From Limnephilus marmoratus (lineage: Eukaryota; Arthropoda; Insecta; Trichoptera; Limnephilidae), in the NCBI GenBank assembly GCA_917880885.1, contig OU862924.1:28934465-28998464 (forward strand): a stretch of 64,000 nucleotides of DNA, written 5' to 3'. Within the stretch, counting starts at the first letter, position 1, and every line of letters begins with the position of its first letter. A program made the position numbers and the translations under genes. The notes below the pieces were generated by a model. That model searched no databases. It saw only the letters and a program-made list of their open reading frames with translations, and was not told the DNA's origin. Shown here in pieces: positions 1 to 11,494 of this stretch.

Positions 1-188
1 ATTTCATTAAAACAACATTTATAAAATTAATTCATGTGAGTTATTTGTGAATAGATTTTATTTTTATGTTATATGTAAATACAAAGTAATAGTTTATTCA
101 CAGTCCCCCTCACCAGGATTTTCGGTTCCGGGACGACCTGCACGTAATTTTGTTGGTGATTTTGATTGATTTATTCGTGATTTTACAT

Positions 189-394
189 CTTCATGTTGGT
201 TGATTTCATCATCTTCATGTTCGTTGGTTTCCTCGTCTTCATGTTTGTTGGTTTCCTCTTCTTCATGTATGTTGGTTTCCTCATCTTCATGTTTGTTGGT
301 TTCTTCATCTTCGTGTTTGTTGGTTTCCTCTTCTTCATGTTTGTTGGTTTCCTCATCTTCATATTTGCTGATTTTCACATCTTCATATTAGTTG
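189..394. repeat. 24-bp minisatellite, eight full units
   Basis: Eight consecutive 24-bp units lie at 189-380, followed by a partial ninth. The consensus is close to CTTCATGTTTGTTGGTTTCC plus four variable bases. Because the unit is a multiple of three, frames stay open on both strands. The minus strand reads a 94-residue acidic repeat of the type HEDEETNK (94-378); the plus strand reads a hydrophobic one. I see no promoter, splice signal or flanking domain that would make either a gene, so I treat it as satellite DNA. Confidence 0.9.
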
Positions 395-719
395 TGTTAT
401 TCCTAAAATATGTGTTGGTGTTACCTAATATTTTTACTGTGTCTTAATCTCCATAAAAAAACTATAATATTTTTTTTTTCACTCTACATGAATTTTTTCC
501 ATTATAAAAAATTGTTGCAGATACTGTTCATATTTTTATTTTTATTTTTTTAATTTTTTAATTTATTTATTTTTCTACATACAAAAATGACATTACATTT
601 TTCAGATACATTTTTTATATAACGTGATTCACCTTTTTTTAGAGCATGCTCGTGTAAAAAAGGTGGAGCAGCGTGTGTGAAAAACTATTTAACATATTTT
701 TTTAGAATTATAATATATG

Positions 720-905
720 TTTTTATATATTTTTATATATATATATATATATACATATATGTACATATATATATACATACATATATATATAAATATACAT
801 ATTCAAAACAAGATATATGAAATAGAATAGAAAAAAAGAAAACAGTATAAAAAAGAAGAAGAAGAGGAAGAGGAAGAGAGAAAAGAGAAAAGAATATAAA
901 AGTAA
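720..905. repeat. (TA)n and purine-rich simple repeats
   Basis: Alternating TA/CATA tracts run from about 723 to 800. A GAA/GAG-rich purine strand follows at about 832-900. This is low-complexity DNA, and the open frames over it are compositional. The stretch from about 395 to 720 is T-rich with no recognisable feature. Confidence 0.75.
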
Positions 906-939
906 ATGGATTTCCAAAATCAATTGTCGAGAGACATTC

Positions 940-1697
940 TATTGTATTATTAAATTGAATTATTGTAATATGCTAATGATTTAGTGTTTTTATAGAACTT
1001 TTGAATTTTTTATAATTAATTTCCAATCTTAAGTTAAGGGGTAACTGGTTAAACCACTTGACTCCAAAATATTTATAAAAATGTTGGGCTGTAGTGGTAT
1101 TACAACGCGGGATAGTTATAGAGCCAAGAATACTTGGTCTTTTGCTGTTTGAAATAGATAATGAGTTATCATTGTTGAAACAATCTTTGTGGATTTGTAA
1201 AAGTGTAATTTTTTTATAAATATTGTGTAGTGAAAGGATTTTAAATTCTTGAAATAATCTTTTTTAGAATTATTTTTATTAATAATTTTTGGATGATTTC
1301 TAAAGGCATGAGAGAAGTTTTGAATGCACCACCCCAACCAAGAATTCCATATTGTAATACAGATTGGATCAGTGAGAAATAGATAGTTCTTAATAGTTTA
1401 AAATTTAATATGTTTCGTATTCTAAGAAAAATGTACATTAATTTTCTTAATCTTTCTACTGTTGCATTGATTTGTATTTTCCACTTTAAATTGCTATCTA
1501 TAATTACACCGAGGTATTTTATATTAGTTTTAACAGTGAGTACAGAGCAGTCAGGTTTACATAAATTTGTGTTTCTATTGCAATTGTATGAATGTATACT
1601 TATCATTAAATTTTTAGGGAATGCATGTTTATTAATGGTGAACGGTATTACAAAGGTTTTTTCCGTATTAAGTGACAGCAAGTTTATATAAGATTTT
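940..1697 (-). pseudogene. LINE reverse transcriptase C-terminal fragment (copy A)
   Basis: The minus-strand translation at 1695-1241 has the thumb-side landmarks of an APE-type LINE (Jockey/CR1 group): LSLNTEKT, IKYLGVIIDSNLKW, and SVLQYGILGWGG. The frame then shifts. The C-terminal part resumes at about 1260-970 in another frame (PSILGSITIPRC, FGVKWFNQLPLNLR) and ends at a stop near 970. The catalytic palm is absent, so the copy is 5'-truncated and dead. It resembles the ORF2 at 33.9-39.0 kb but belongs to a different subfamily. Another LINE 3' end has landed at its 5' edge near 1700. Confidence 0.85.
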
Positions 1698-1822
1698 TTT
1701 ATTTTTTTTTTATTTATTAGTAATAGAAGGTACATAAATTACAAATAATTTTTTTACAGTAATTAATTACATAGTAGAATATTTGATGTACCCCCATAAT
1801 TAAGCAAGGCTTGTGTGTATGG
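1698..1822 (-). mobile_element. LINE copy B, 3' terminal part (split by the 8.1-kb element)
   Basis: This is the 3' UTR end of a minus-strand LINE with a T-rich tail at about 1698-1728 on the plus strand. It is nearly identical to 18384-18503. The same element continues at 9931 after the 8.1-kb insertion, so 1698-1822 and 9931-10395 are two halves of one LINE copy. Confidence 0.88.
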
Positions 1823-3329
1823 TGTAATGAAATCGACTCTTACCCCCCCCTAATTATTTAAACTTTTAATAACTAACTCTGTACGTAGAGTTCAACTCCC
1901 ATTCGTATTCATAGCCTTGTATCTCCGTCGCTCACCTCTATCCCCTTCGTTCCTTTGGCAGCGCCTCGACACCCCTTTACGTAATACATTTTAAGGATAC
2001 GTGGCGAGATGCCCTCAATTAATCAACTTGTAATTAACCCCCTTACGTTGTGTTATTTTTTGTTTTAAGGGTTTGATATGGTTAATCCAGTTTAATTAAT
2101 AATTTGTTTGTGGTAAACCCTTTGTTCTTTTAGGTATGGCGTGTTACAATTCACTAGGGTTCGATTTACAATGACTGACTCTATCTAACTTGAAAATAAC
2201 TAATGCTACCGTTCGTGCAACTTCCTCCCCTACTAACGTCCGTTCTATACTTGTTTGTTGATGATTATTTCTTTTGAATTAACCCGCGTCATCCTCCCCA
2301 GTACCTAGTACATGAATATACTTTTATACAGAAAATTGGGAAGATCCTACCTTTAGTGAAACGCGGCGAATCCTCAGCTATCCTCGGGATGCTAACATAT
2401 AAAATAATTTGAGATTTGTACTCTAAGTACGGATTTACAATCAAAATTCAATCAAAACAGGCCCGGGATGCACAAGTTCTACAGTCTACAGTCACAGTGG
2501 TAAGTGAAGTTTGTTAGTTAGTTTTGAGTTTTGGTAGGTATTTTTGGGAGATTACTAGGGATTGACATGAAACAAAATATGTCTTGCTTCGATTGGACTC
2601 CTCCATTTCCGCAACTGACTTGGTGAGGTTCAATTAAAACCGCCCGGTCAGCCTCCAATCCCAACACCTCCAGAGAATATTTTGATGGTCGCAAGCGACG
2701 AATGTAAAATCGACATGTTTTGCTTCCTGTCGGGAAAGGGTTTGATGTGTGTTTTTGGTTTGAAGGATGATAGTGGGAGTGTTCTCAACCAATACGCCGC
2801 TAAATTATAATGGTGATACTGCTACTGTTGTTTGATGAAATGCCATCTCATATCGCTTGATGTGAGGATCTGCTTCGATTTATGGTGTGGTAGCCGCCGT
2901 CCGGAAGTATTCAGGGATGCGTGGGCGGCACGAGGTTTTAGGTCGTGACATCCTCTAAGCTGAATTGATGATGATGATGATGATGTCTTTCAGCATGTCA
3001 ATGACTAGAGTCCCATTCACTCCTATAGCATTGAATCATGAACATTAAACCGAAGTGGATTAGACAACCGGCAATGTCAGGAGGTCGGTGGAGCCGCTCC
3101 CCCCTCTGATCTCGCGAAGTTTGAATTTAGTAAAGATGGATTTTGATGTCATCGGCCCTCGCCTCTGCAGTCACACAGCTCCTCAACAGTCCTGTTCTCC
3201 GTCCAGCACACCGCCTCGAACCAGTAGAAATGATGCTTACGTTTTCCTAGGCACGTTATAAACATGCGTCTGCCTTCAGCCGCGGTGAACATCGGTATTT
3301 GATTTGAATGAAAATACCTCCCCTCGCAT
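1823..3329 (+). repeat. left terminal inverted repeat (1,507 bp)
   Basis: This is the reverse complement of 8420-9926, of equal length and nearly identical. It contains a GATGATGAT microsatellite at about 2968-2985. The match stops at CCTCGCAT on the left arm and ATGCGAGG on the right arm. Confidence 0.9.
2397..2505 (+). promoter_or_regulatory. promoter-like TATA, ATG and splice-donor motif in the inverted repeat
   Basis: TATAAAAT sits at about 2398, an ATG at 2468, and after 32 coding bases comes GTAAGT at 2500-2505. This resembles a small first coding exon pointing inward. The mirror copy in the right arm points inward on the minus strand near 9250-9352. The internal partial copy (4967-5414) keeps the TATA segment but ends just before the ATG. 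No downstream exon encoding a recognisable protein was found, so a transcript is only a possibility. Confidence 0.35.
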
Positions 3330-4966
3330 TACATAAGCTAGCTTTTGACTTCATTGGAAAGCACCCTTGGAAGTGTGCATAGCACTTCACGATTAGGTAT
3401 ATTTTATTCGAAATTCACATTTTAGCTCAAATCTTTAGTATTTGCGATTGAACGAGACCGTCAGCGCGCTGCTATTATTATTTAGCAAATTTCCTTCTTT
3501 CAAATTTAACCGAACGAGTTACGACGCTGGAGCTGGCGATTGCTGGAGCAATTTTGGGTTAAGCTTCCCTATTCCATGGATGTAGGTTGCACTTTATGCA
3601 GTTATGATCAGTGGGCGGAGTGAACGAGATGCCGGTGGGCTACACTATTTCCCAAATGTGGAGGCGAAGCAAGCGACGATAGAAACTTAGTCCAATTAAA
3701 TTGGAATCCTTTGTGATGGAGACTTGGAAACCTGTGTCTCTGAACGGCCCTGAAGCAGTTGAGAGCGAGGCAGGAGCCCTTTCATGATGTCGACGTATAT
3801 GCTATCACATGTATCGTCATAAAGGCATTGGGGAACGTCTGGAAGGCAGAGGACGTGCGCCCATAATCCCCCCCTTCAGCCCCCTTCAGAGGTGTCAGCT
3901 GATAAGAGTCGCTGTCGCGGGAGGCCAATTAAATACAGGACGGAGATAACGATCTGGCCGGGCTACCTCCGTAATGAAGGAAAAGAAGTGACGAAATTCG
4001 CGTTGGCTTCACTACCCTTTGATTACGCTCGTGGGGAGCTACCTTGTCAGCGGAACGAAGAGAACAAGACATACGGAGTTGTTTTAGCAATCGATCGGCG
4101 GCTCTTTGTCGGAAACCGGATAAATTTTCATAATCTTCCCCAAAATTAGAATTAGGGCATCATCCAGCATCAGGTTGGGAATGTACTTTGGACAAAAGCG
4201 TAGAGGGGGAAAGTAAGGAATGGATGATATAGAACTGGATTCACGCCCCGGTGCCATTCATTCCTGGACTCAGCACCCTGGAAGCCGAGCTTGACATTCC
4301 TTCCCCGAGCTGATATTTGAGATGAGCTTGGGATATCACCTATCGTAGGGCGGAGGTCCGTGAACGCTACGTGCTACGTGGAGGCCCACCTCCGTCACGC
4401 CTGCTTCCGTCATGCGAGGGGAGGTATTTTCATTCAAATCAAATACTGATGTTCACCGCGGCTGAAGGCAGACGCATGTTTATAACGTGCCTAGGAAAAC
4501 GTAAGCATCATTTCTACTGGTTCGAGGCGGTGTGCTGGATGGAGAACGGGACTGTTGAGGAGCTGTGTGACTGCAGAGGCGAGGGCCGATGACATCAAAA
4601 TCCATCTTTACTAAATTCAAACTTCGCGAGATCAGAGGGGGGAGCGGCTCCACCGACCTCCTGACATTGCCGGTTGTCTAATCCACTTCGGTTTAATGTT
4701 CATGATTCAATGCTATAGGAGTGAATGGGACTCTAGTCATTGACATGCTGAAAGACTTCATCATCATCATCATCAATTCAGCTTAGAGGATGTCACGACC
4801 TAAAACCTCGTGCCACCCACGCATCCCTGAATACTTCCGGACGGCGGCTACCACACCATAAATCGAAGCAGATCCTCACATCAAGCGATATGAGATGGCA
4901 TTTCATCAAACAACAGTAGCAGTATCACCATTATAATTTAGCGGCGTATTGGTTGAGAACACTCCC
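3330..4966 (+). repeat. 1,637-bp direct repeat, copy 1
   Basis: Matches 7338-8974 at a constant offset of 4,008 bp with only a few substitutions (for example near 3691, 4201 and 4449). It holds an 85-codon frame at 3892-4149 and a 73-codon frame at 4371-4592, both also present in copy 2. Neither protein is recognisable. The second contains the short motif CLGKRKHHFYWFEAVCW, which is not a domain I know. I do not call them genes. Confidence 0.88.
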
Positions 4967-5414
4967 TAATACATTTTAAGGATACGTGGCGAGATGCCCT
5001 CAATTAATCAACTTGTAATTAACCCCCTTACGTTGTGTTATTTTTTGTTTTAAGGGTTTGATATGGTTAATCCAGTTTAATTAATAATTTGTTTGTGGTA
5101 AACCCTTTGTTCTTTTAGGTATGGCGTGTTACAATTCACTAGGGTTCGATTTACAATGACTGACTCTATCTAACTTGAAAATAACTAATGCTACCGTTCG
5201 TGCAACTTCCTCCCCTACTAACGTCCGTTCTATACTTGTTTGTTGATGATTATTTCTTTTGAATTAACCCGCGTCATCCTCCCCAGTACCTAGTACATGA
5301 ATATACTTTTATACAGAAAATTGGGAAGATCCTACCTTTAGTGAAACGCGGCGAATCCTCAGCTATCCTCGGGATGCTAACATATAAAATAATTTGAGAT
5401 TTGTACTCTAAGTA
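4967..5414 (+). repeat. 448-bp internal copy of the left arm
   Basis: Direct copy of 1982-2429. It is joined at one side to the end of the direct repeat (ACTCCC then TAATACATT) and at the other to the unique core after CTCTAAGTA. The abrupt joins suggest template switching or aberrant repair rather than simple transposition. Confidence 0.85.
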
Positions 5415-7337
5415 AAAAAAAAACGGATATGGAGCATGGAAAATTAAATAAAAGCAGAGAGGGGAAGATCGTGCGAGCGTTTGGTTGAGATTTAGAAAGA
5501 CGGACGTGTTTCAGATTCGCGGTTGTAGGGGAATAAAACAGTAGTTAGGACGCATAAAACAAAGTCAAAACATCCCGTTTTAATTGACAAAATTGACTTC
5601 GGAAAGTTCGCTATTTTGTGAAAATATTCAGGCGTAAATTTAGAATTCAGTTGTTTTCAATTCAGCAAAAAAATTGCATGAAGAGTTTGTGTTTTGCGAA
5701 AGTGCATGTGGTAATTTAATTGGAATATGGAGCAAGGAAAATTTGGTGAGTTTGCTTAAAATTACTTTATTACAATTTGCATTACATATTTAGTGCGGAC
5801 CTTGCAGACTAGATTCAAATCACGACGGTGTTAAAGAAGCTTCCTTTTATAAAACCAGCTGTCAGCATTTTAGAAACAAAAAATTACTTTACTACAAAAT
5901 TAGTTACATACCTGGTGCGGGCCTTGCAGAAAAATATTCATTCTAGTTCATTGGTTTTCGGAGATGTACTTACAAAAAAAAAGGTTATACTATTGGACTT
6001 TAAAGTGGGGGACGCGTTTGTTTTCGGTTTGAGTCATAAATCCCTTGACACTTCCTTCTATTGTCTCTTCGAGCAATAGCTAAGATTTAATTTTGTGTAA
6101 CTGGACATTTTGGGCGGAGTCTAACAGAGTGCAATTCACTTGCGGTAGAGGTGAAACCTTCAGAAAACTAAACGTCGGGAGAATGACGAATTTAATACGT
6201 TAATTGTGGAGTCTATTCATTTTAATATCATTACCAAGTGCTAAAATTAGTTCCATTTTATTCTACGAAGCACCGCACGAAGAGGAGTTCGATGGGCCAC
6301 GAAGCACTTCAGAAAGAGGAGACCGATTAAAGTATCTCAATCACTCGCAGAATAAATCCTATAGATGTGTTTGGTGTCGCACGTTTCGTTTCATCTAGAT
6401 TCAAATTACGACGGCGTTAAAGAAGTTCCACTAGAGTAATAAACTTTATAGAGGTGTTTAGTGTCGCACGTTCCGTTTCATATAGATTCAAATCACGACG
6501 GTATTAAAGAAGTTTCACTAGAGTAATAAACTTTATAGATGTGTTTAGTGTCGCACGTTCCGTTTCATATAGATTCAAATCACGACGGTATTAAAGAAGT
6601 TTCACAAAAATAATAAATCCTATAGATGCGTTTAGTGTCGCTCGTTTCCGTTCCATCTAGTTTCAAATCACAACGGTGTTAAAGAAGCTTTCATTTAGAA
6701 AAACAGTTGTCAGCATTTTAGAAACAAAAAAATTACAGTTGTGTAGTTTACACACGAGAGGAGTGAAACCTTCAGAAAACCAAAGGAGACAAGATTGGGG
6801 AGGCTACGAAGCACCTCAAAAAGAGGAGACCGATTATAGTATCTCATTCACTCGCAGGATAAATCATATAGATGTGTTTAGTGTCGCTCGTTTCCGTTTC
6901 ATCTAGTTTCAAATAGCAACGGTGCTAAAGAAGTTTTCAAACCAATAACCATAATGGGGCCGCCGAGGTGCAATGATTGTAGGGGAGTGTCTTTTGTGGA
7001 CGATTTGTTAATTTTAACGGACAATAGTTATTTATGTATCTTACGATTGTGTTGCGAGGCATTACATCAGAAAAACAAAGCTAGGGGTTTATTTGAATAT
7101 AATAAATTGCATTACATTAGGAATACTTAGTCTCAAATATACTTTAGAATTTACTCGGTAATTGAAGTTATTTGTTAGGCAAGGTACGTACTAGGTATAT
7201 CGGTTTGGAAAAGGGTTGCATTGCATGGCTACTAACAAATTTTATACAATAGAATTATTCCCAATCCAAAAATAAAAAAACCCCACACCTTTTACCTCAA
7301 ACTTTAGGAATCTCAAGAAAACTGTTATGTAGGGGCC
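5415..7337 (+). repeat. unique core of the 8.1-kb element with ~86-bp tandem repeats
   Basis: AT-rich core without a recognisable coding region. About four tandem units of roughly 86 bp lie at about 6350-6700; each contains TATAGATGTGTTTAGTGTCG and a CAAATCACGACGG-type block, and another unit lies at about 6860-6930. Segments such as GTGAAACCTTCAGAAAAC and GGAGGCTACGAAGCACC also occur at 17.4 kb and 49.4 kb, so the core contains a dispersed repeat (family X here). Confidence 0.6.
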
Positions 7338-8974
7338 TACATAAGCTAGCTTTTGACTTCATTGGAAAGCACCCTTGGAAGTGTGCATAGCACTTCACGA
7401 TTAGGTATATTTTATTCGAAATTCACATTTTAGCTCAAATCTTTAGTATTTGCGATTGAACGAGACCGTCAGCGCGCTGCTATTATTATTTAGCAAATTT
7501 CCTTCTTTCAAATTTAACCGAACGAGTTACGACGCTGGAGCTGGCGATTGCTGGAGCAATTTTGGGTTAAGCTTCCCTATTCCATGGATGTAGGTTGCAC
7601 TTTATGCAGTTATGATCAGTGGGCGGAGTGAACGAGATGCCGGTGGGCTACACTATTTCCCAAATGTGGAGGCGAAGCAAGCGACGATAGGAACTTAGTC
7701 CAATTAAATTGGAATCCTTTGTGATGGAGACTTGGAAACCTGTGTCTCTGAACGGCCCTGAAGCAGTTGAGAGCGAGGCAGGAGCCCTTTCATGATGTCG
7801 ACGTATATGCTATCACATGTATCGTCATAAAGGCATTGGGGAACGTCTGGAAGGCAGAGGACGTGCGCCCATAATCCCCCCCTTCAGCCCCCTTCAGAGG
7901 TGTCAGCTGATAAGAGTCGCTGTCGCGGGAGGCCAATTAAATACAGGACGGAGATAACGATCTGGCCGGGCTACCTCCGTAATGAAGGAAAAGAAGTGAC
8001 GAAATTCGCGTTGGCTTCACTACCCTTTGATTACGCTCGTGGGGAGCTACCTTGTCAGCGGAACGAAGAGAACAAGACATACGGAGTTGTTTTAGCAATC
8101 GATCGGCGGCTCTTTGTCGGAAACCGGATAAATTTTCATAATCTTCCCCAAAATTAGAATTAGGGCATCATCCAGCATCAGGTTGGGAATGTACTTTGGA
8201 CAAAAGCGAAGAGGGGGAAAGTAAGGAATGGATGATATAGAACTGGATTCACGCCCCGGTGCCATTCATTCCTGGACCCAGCATCCTGGAAGCCGAGCTT
8301 GACATTCCTTCCCCGAGCTGATATTTGAGATGAGCTTGGGATATCACCTATCGTAGGGCGGAGGTCCGTGAACGCTACGTGCTACGTGGAGGCCCACCTC
8401 CGTCACGCCTGCTTCCGTCATGCGAGGGGAGGTATTTTCATTCAAATCAAATACCGATGTTCACCGCGGCTGAAGGCAGACGCATGTTTATAACGTGCCT
8501 AGGAAAACGTAAGCATCATTTCTACTGGTTCGAGGCGGTGTGCTGGACGGAGAACGGGACTGTTGAGGAGCTGTGTGACTGCAGAGGCGAGGGCCGATGA
8601 CATCAAAATCCATCTTTACTAAATTCAAACTTCGCGAGATCAGAGGGGGGAGCGGCTCCACCGACCTCCTGACATTGCCGGTTGTCTAATCCACTTCGGT
8701 TTAATGTTCATGATTCAATGCTATAGGAGTGAATGGGACTCTAGTCATTGACATGCTGAAAGACTTCATCATCATCATCATCAATTCAGCTTAGAGGATG
8801 TCACGACCTAAAACCTCGTGCCGCCCACGCATCCCTGAATACTTCCGGACGGCGGCTACCACACCATAAATCGAAGCAGATCCTCACATCAAGCGATATG
8901 AGATGGCATTTCATCAAACAACAGTAGCAGTATCACCATTATAATTTAGCGGCGTATTGGTTGAGAACACTCCC
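7338..8974 (+). repeat. 1,637-bp direct repeat, copy 2
   Basis: Second copy of 3330-4966. Its last 555 bp are also the inner part of the right terminal inverted repeat, so this copy is probably the original arrangement. The small frames at 7900-8157 and 8379-8600 are conserved with copy 1 apart from single substitutions. Confidence 0.88.
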
Positions 8975-9926
8975 ACTATCATCCTTCAAACCAAAAACAC
9001 ACATCAAACCCTTTCCCGACAGGAAGCAAAACATGTCGATTTTACATTCGTCGCTTGCGACCATCAAAATATTCTCTGGAGGTGTTGGGATTGGAGGCTG
9101 ACCGGGCGGTTTTAATTGAACCTCACCAAGTCAGTTGCGGAAATGGAGGAGTCCAATCGAAGCAAGACATATTTTGTTTCATGTCAATCCCTAGTAATCT
9201 CCCAAAAATACCTACCAAAACTCAAAACTAACTAACAAACTTCACTTACCACTGTGACTGTAGACTGTAGAACTTGTGCATCCCGGGCCTGTTTTGATTG
9301 AATTTTGATTGTAAATCCGTACTTAGAGTACAAATCTCAAATTATTTTATATGTTAGCATCCCGAGGATAGCTGAGGATTCGCCGCGTTTCACTAAAGGT
9401 AGGATCTTCCCAATTTTCTGTATAAAAGTATATTCATGTACTAGGTACTGGGGAGGATGACGCGGGTTAATTCAAAAGAAATAATCATCAACAAACAAGT
9501 ATAGAACGGACGTTAGTAGGGGAGGAAGTTGCACGAACGGTAGCATTAGTTATTTTCAAGTTAGATAGAGTCAGTCATTGTAAATCGAACCCTAGTGAAT
9601 TGTAACACGCCATACCTAAAAGAACAAAGGGTTTACCACAAACAAATTATTAATTAAACTGGATTAACCATATCAAACCCTTAAAACAAAAAATAACACA
9701 ACGTAAGGGGGTTAATTACAAGTTGATTAATTGAGGGCATCTCGCCACGTATCCTTAAAATGTATTACGTAAAGGGGTGTCGAGGCGCTGCCAAAGGAAC
9801 GAAGGGGATAGAGGTGAGCGACGGAGATACAAGGCTACGAATACGAATGGGAGTTGAACTCTACGTACAGAGTTAGTTATTAAAAGTTTAAATAATTAGG
9901 GGGGGGTAAGAGTCGATTTCATTACA
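8420..9926 (-). repeat. right terminal inverted repeat (1,507 bp)
   Basis: Partner of 1823-3329. The last bases CATTACA mirror the left TGTAATG start, and ATGG follows at once. The inner 555 bp (8420-8974) occurs a third time in direct orientation at 4412-4966. Confidence 0.9.
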
Positions 9927-9930
9927 ATGG

Positions 9931-10395
9931 GGGGGTGTTATAGTATTGCTTTTTTTATGTCATTCAGTTTAAGTTTTCAGTATAATTTTTGAGGTGAGTT
10001 TTAAAATTTTTTATATTGGTATTCATGTTTCTAATTTTTTCTGGTAATGAATTAAAAAATTTTGCTCCGAGATATTTATGACTCAATTGTCCAATTTTTT
10101 TTTTACATTTTGGATTGGGGAGTATTGATGTTTGTCTAAGACTTCTGTTATTTTTAAAGGGTGCAACTTGATTTTTAATATTATCTTTATAAATTTGTAA
10201 TGTTGCATGATAAAAGTATAATGCACTTAATTTTCTGACCTTAAATTGTTTGAATAAAAGTTCTGACGAATATGAGTAGGGTTTTTTTAAAATTGTTTTT
10301 ATTATTAGTTTTTGTGATATGTAAATTGTTTGTGTTTGATTTTTATATGTACCGCCCCATCCTATAATGCCGTATTGTATAATTGATTGATTTAT
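9931..10395 (-). pseudogene. LINE copy B, ORF2 C-terminal fragment
   Basis: Minus-strand continuation of the LINE whose 3' end is at 1698-1822. The translation between about 10400 and 9964 reads QSIIQYGIIGWGGTYK, then FKVRKLSALYFYHATLQIYK, and ends with LGAKFFNSLPEKIRN and a stop at 9964. These are the thumb and C-terminal landmarks shared by the Jockey/CR1-type ORF2 proteins in this window. The palm is missing because the copy is 5'-truncated near 10395, so it codes for no active enzyme. The ATG-initiated frame that extends further upstream is fortuitous. Confidence 0.87.
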
Positions 10396-11169
10396 ATACC
10401 TACAGTACTGATATCTGGAGCCAGTAGTACTCTCGCATCCCCAAATTGAGTAAATTGGTGAAACTGAAGAGAGTGAAGATGAAAATTGAGAAGTACTTGG
10501 CTCTTCATGTCTGATCACCAAATATATCTAAATCCAAGATTATTCACCTAGGTGATATTTTATGTACCTACCGCTCTGGTAGAGCATTGCTTCCTTTTTT
10601 GTCTTAGGTAGATACCTATCTACCTCAATGGAAATATAAAACGTGTATTGAATATAATAGATATATTTACCAGTAAATTCATTCAAAATTGCATAACCGA
10701 CGTGGTATGTATGCCACACTTACACAACAACGGGTTATTTTAATACCTATTATTATGATTGTTAGTATAAATTTAACACGCCTTACAAACTAACAATGCA
10801 GGTACTTCTAAACATAAACCTAAACACCCATTAGTATTCACACTCAACAGAGGCTTCAGAATAATCTTCACTCGACTAATAGAAGATGCGAAATGGTGAA
10901 TTACCTCTAACAACAGAAGATGCCAAAAATGTTGTTCCAACACTTTCTCTTTCCAAATGGTAGACGCCTAGGGCATCTCTTTGACTTTAACACGTTCAAT
11001 GTCTACTGTCTGTGGTCATGTCTTCCGATGGTAAATTATTGCCGATGGTCATGGTGACATAATAATAATGATAACGTTATATTTGTATAGCGCAGTTTTG
11101 CGTCATTTCACTTCAAGTGCGGTCGGTTCTGTCGTTGAAATGACGTATTTTATGTTATTTTAGTATCCT
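10396..11169. other. no gene seen
   Basis: AT-rich sequence without recognisable coding. A short ATAATAATAATG tract at about 11060 followed by TTTGTATAGCGCAG looks like a repeat end, but I cannot assign it. Confidence 0.5.
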
Positions 11170-11460
11170 GCGTTGTATCCCCGCTCAAAAAGAAGAAGAT
11201 GGAGAGATATGTAATCAATCACGAATGTTGGATAGAACGCGCTAATATTTAAAACGATAAAATTGAAGCGAAAATTGTGAAAATGTTTAATAAAACACGA
11301 CTCGTTTAAAATAGAGCAAACATGTCGTGGGGGACGTCTAAAAGAGCATTTAAAGAAACACTGCGATTTTTTTCATACTATTTATAATAATTTTCGGAGC
11401 ATACTTTGTGATTTTTTTCAATCGAGGGATTTTCATATAATTAAAGTTTTGGCGTAGATA
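11170..11460 (+). repeat. dispersed repeat family X, partial copy
   Basis: The run from AAAAGAAGAAGATGGAGAGATATG through TTAAAACGATAAAATTGAAGCG is the reverse complement of about 17800-18080, with moderate divergence. It carries no coding potential. Confidence 0.6.
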
Positions 11461-11494
11461 TTATCTTAAAAAATAACATATATTTTTTCAAGAG

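Larger units (their letters stand above)
1823..9926. mobile_element. 8.1-kb long-inverted-repeat element with 4-bp target duplication
   Basis: The ends are TGTAATGAAATCGACTC and its exact reverse complement. The element is flanked by ATGG at 1819-1822 and 9927-9930. Deleting the element plus one ATGG restores the sequence seen in the related LINE at 18498-18515, so the boundaries are well supported. Writing the right arm as a-b-c (7338-8419, 8420-8974, 8975-9926), the layout is c'b' + ab + part of c' + a unique 1.9-kb core + abc, where a prime means inverted. Copies differ at only a handful of bases over 1.6 kb, suggesting recent duplication. I see no transposase, integrase or helicase. The 5'-TGT end with a 4-bp duplication would fit Ginger-type or other integrase-mobilised elements, but that is inference; a foldback element moved in trans is equally possible. 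Confidence 0.85.

Noticed and set aside
3892..4149. 85-codon frame repeated at 7900-8157
   Set aside because: It is conserved only because the DNA is duplicated. No domain or gene context, so not called as a gene.
4371..4592. 73-codon frame repeated at 8379-8600, with CLGKRKHHFYWFEAVCW
   Set aside because: It lies inside the inverted repeat and changes residues between copies. It might be a captured exon, but nothing in the sequence proves it.
6330..6930. CRISPR-like array
   Set aside because: The units are contiguous tandem repeats of ~86 bp without unique spacers, in a eukaryotic transposon.
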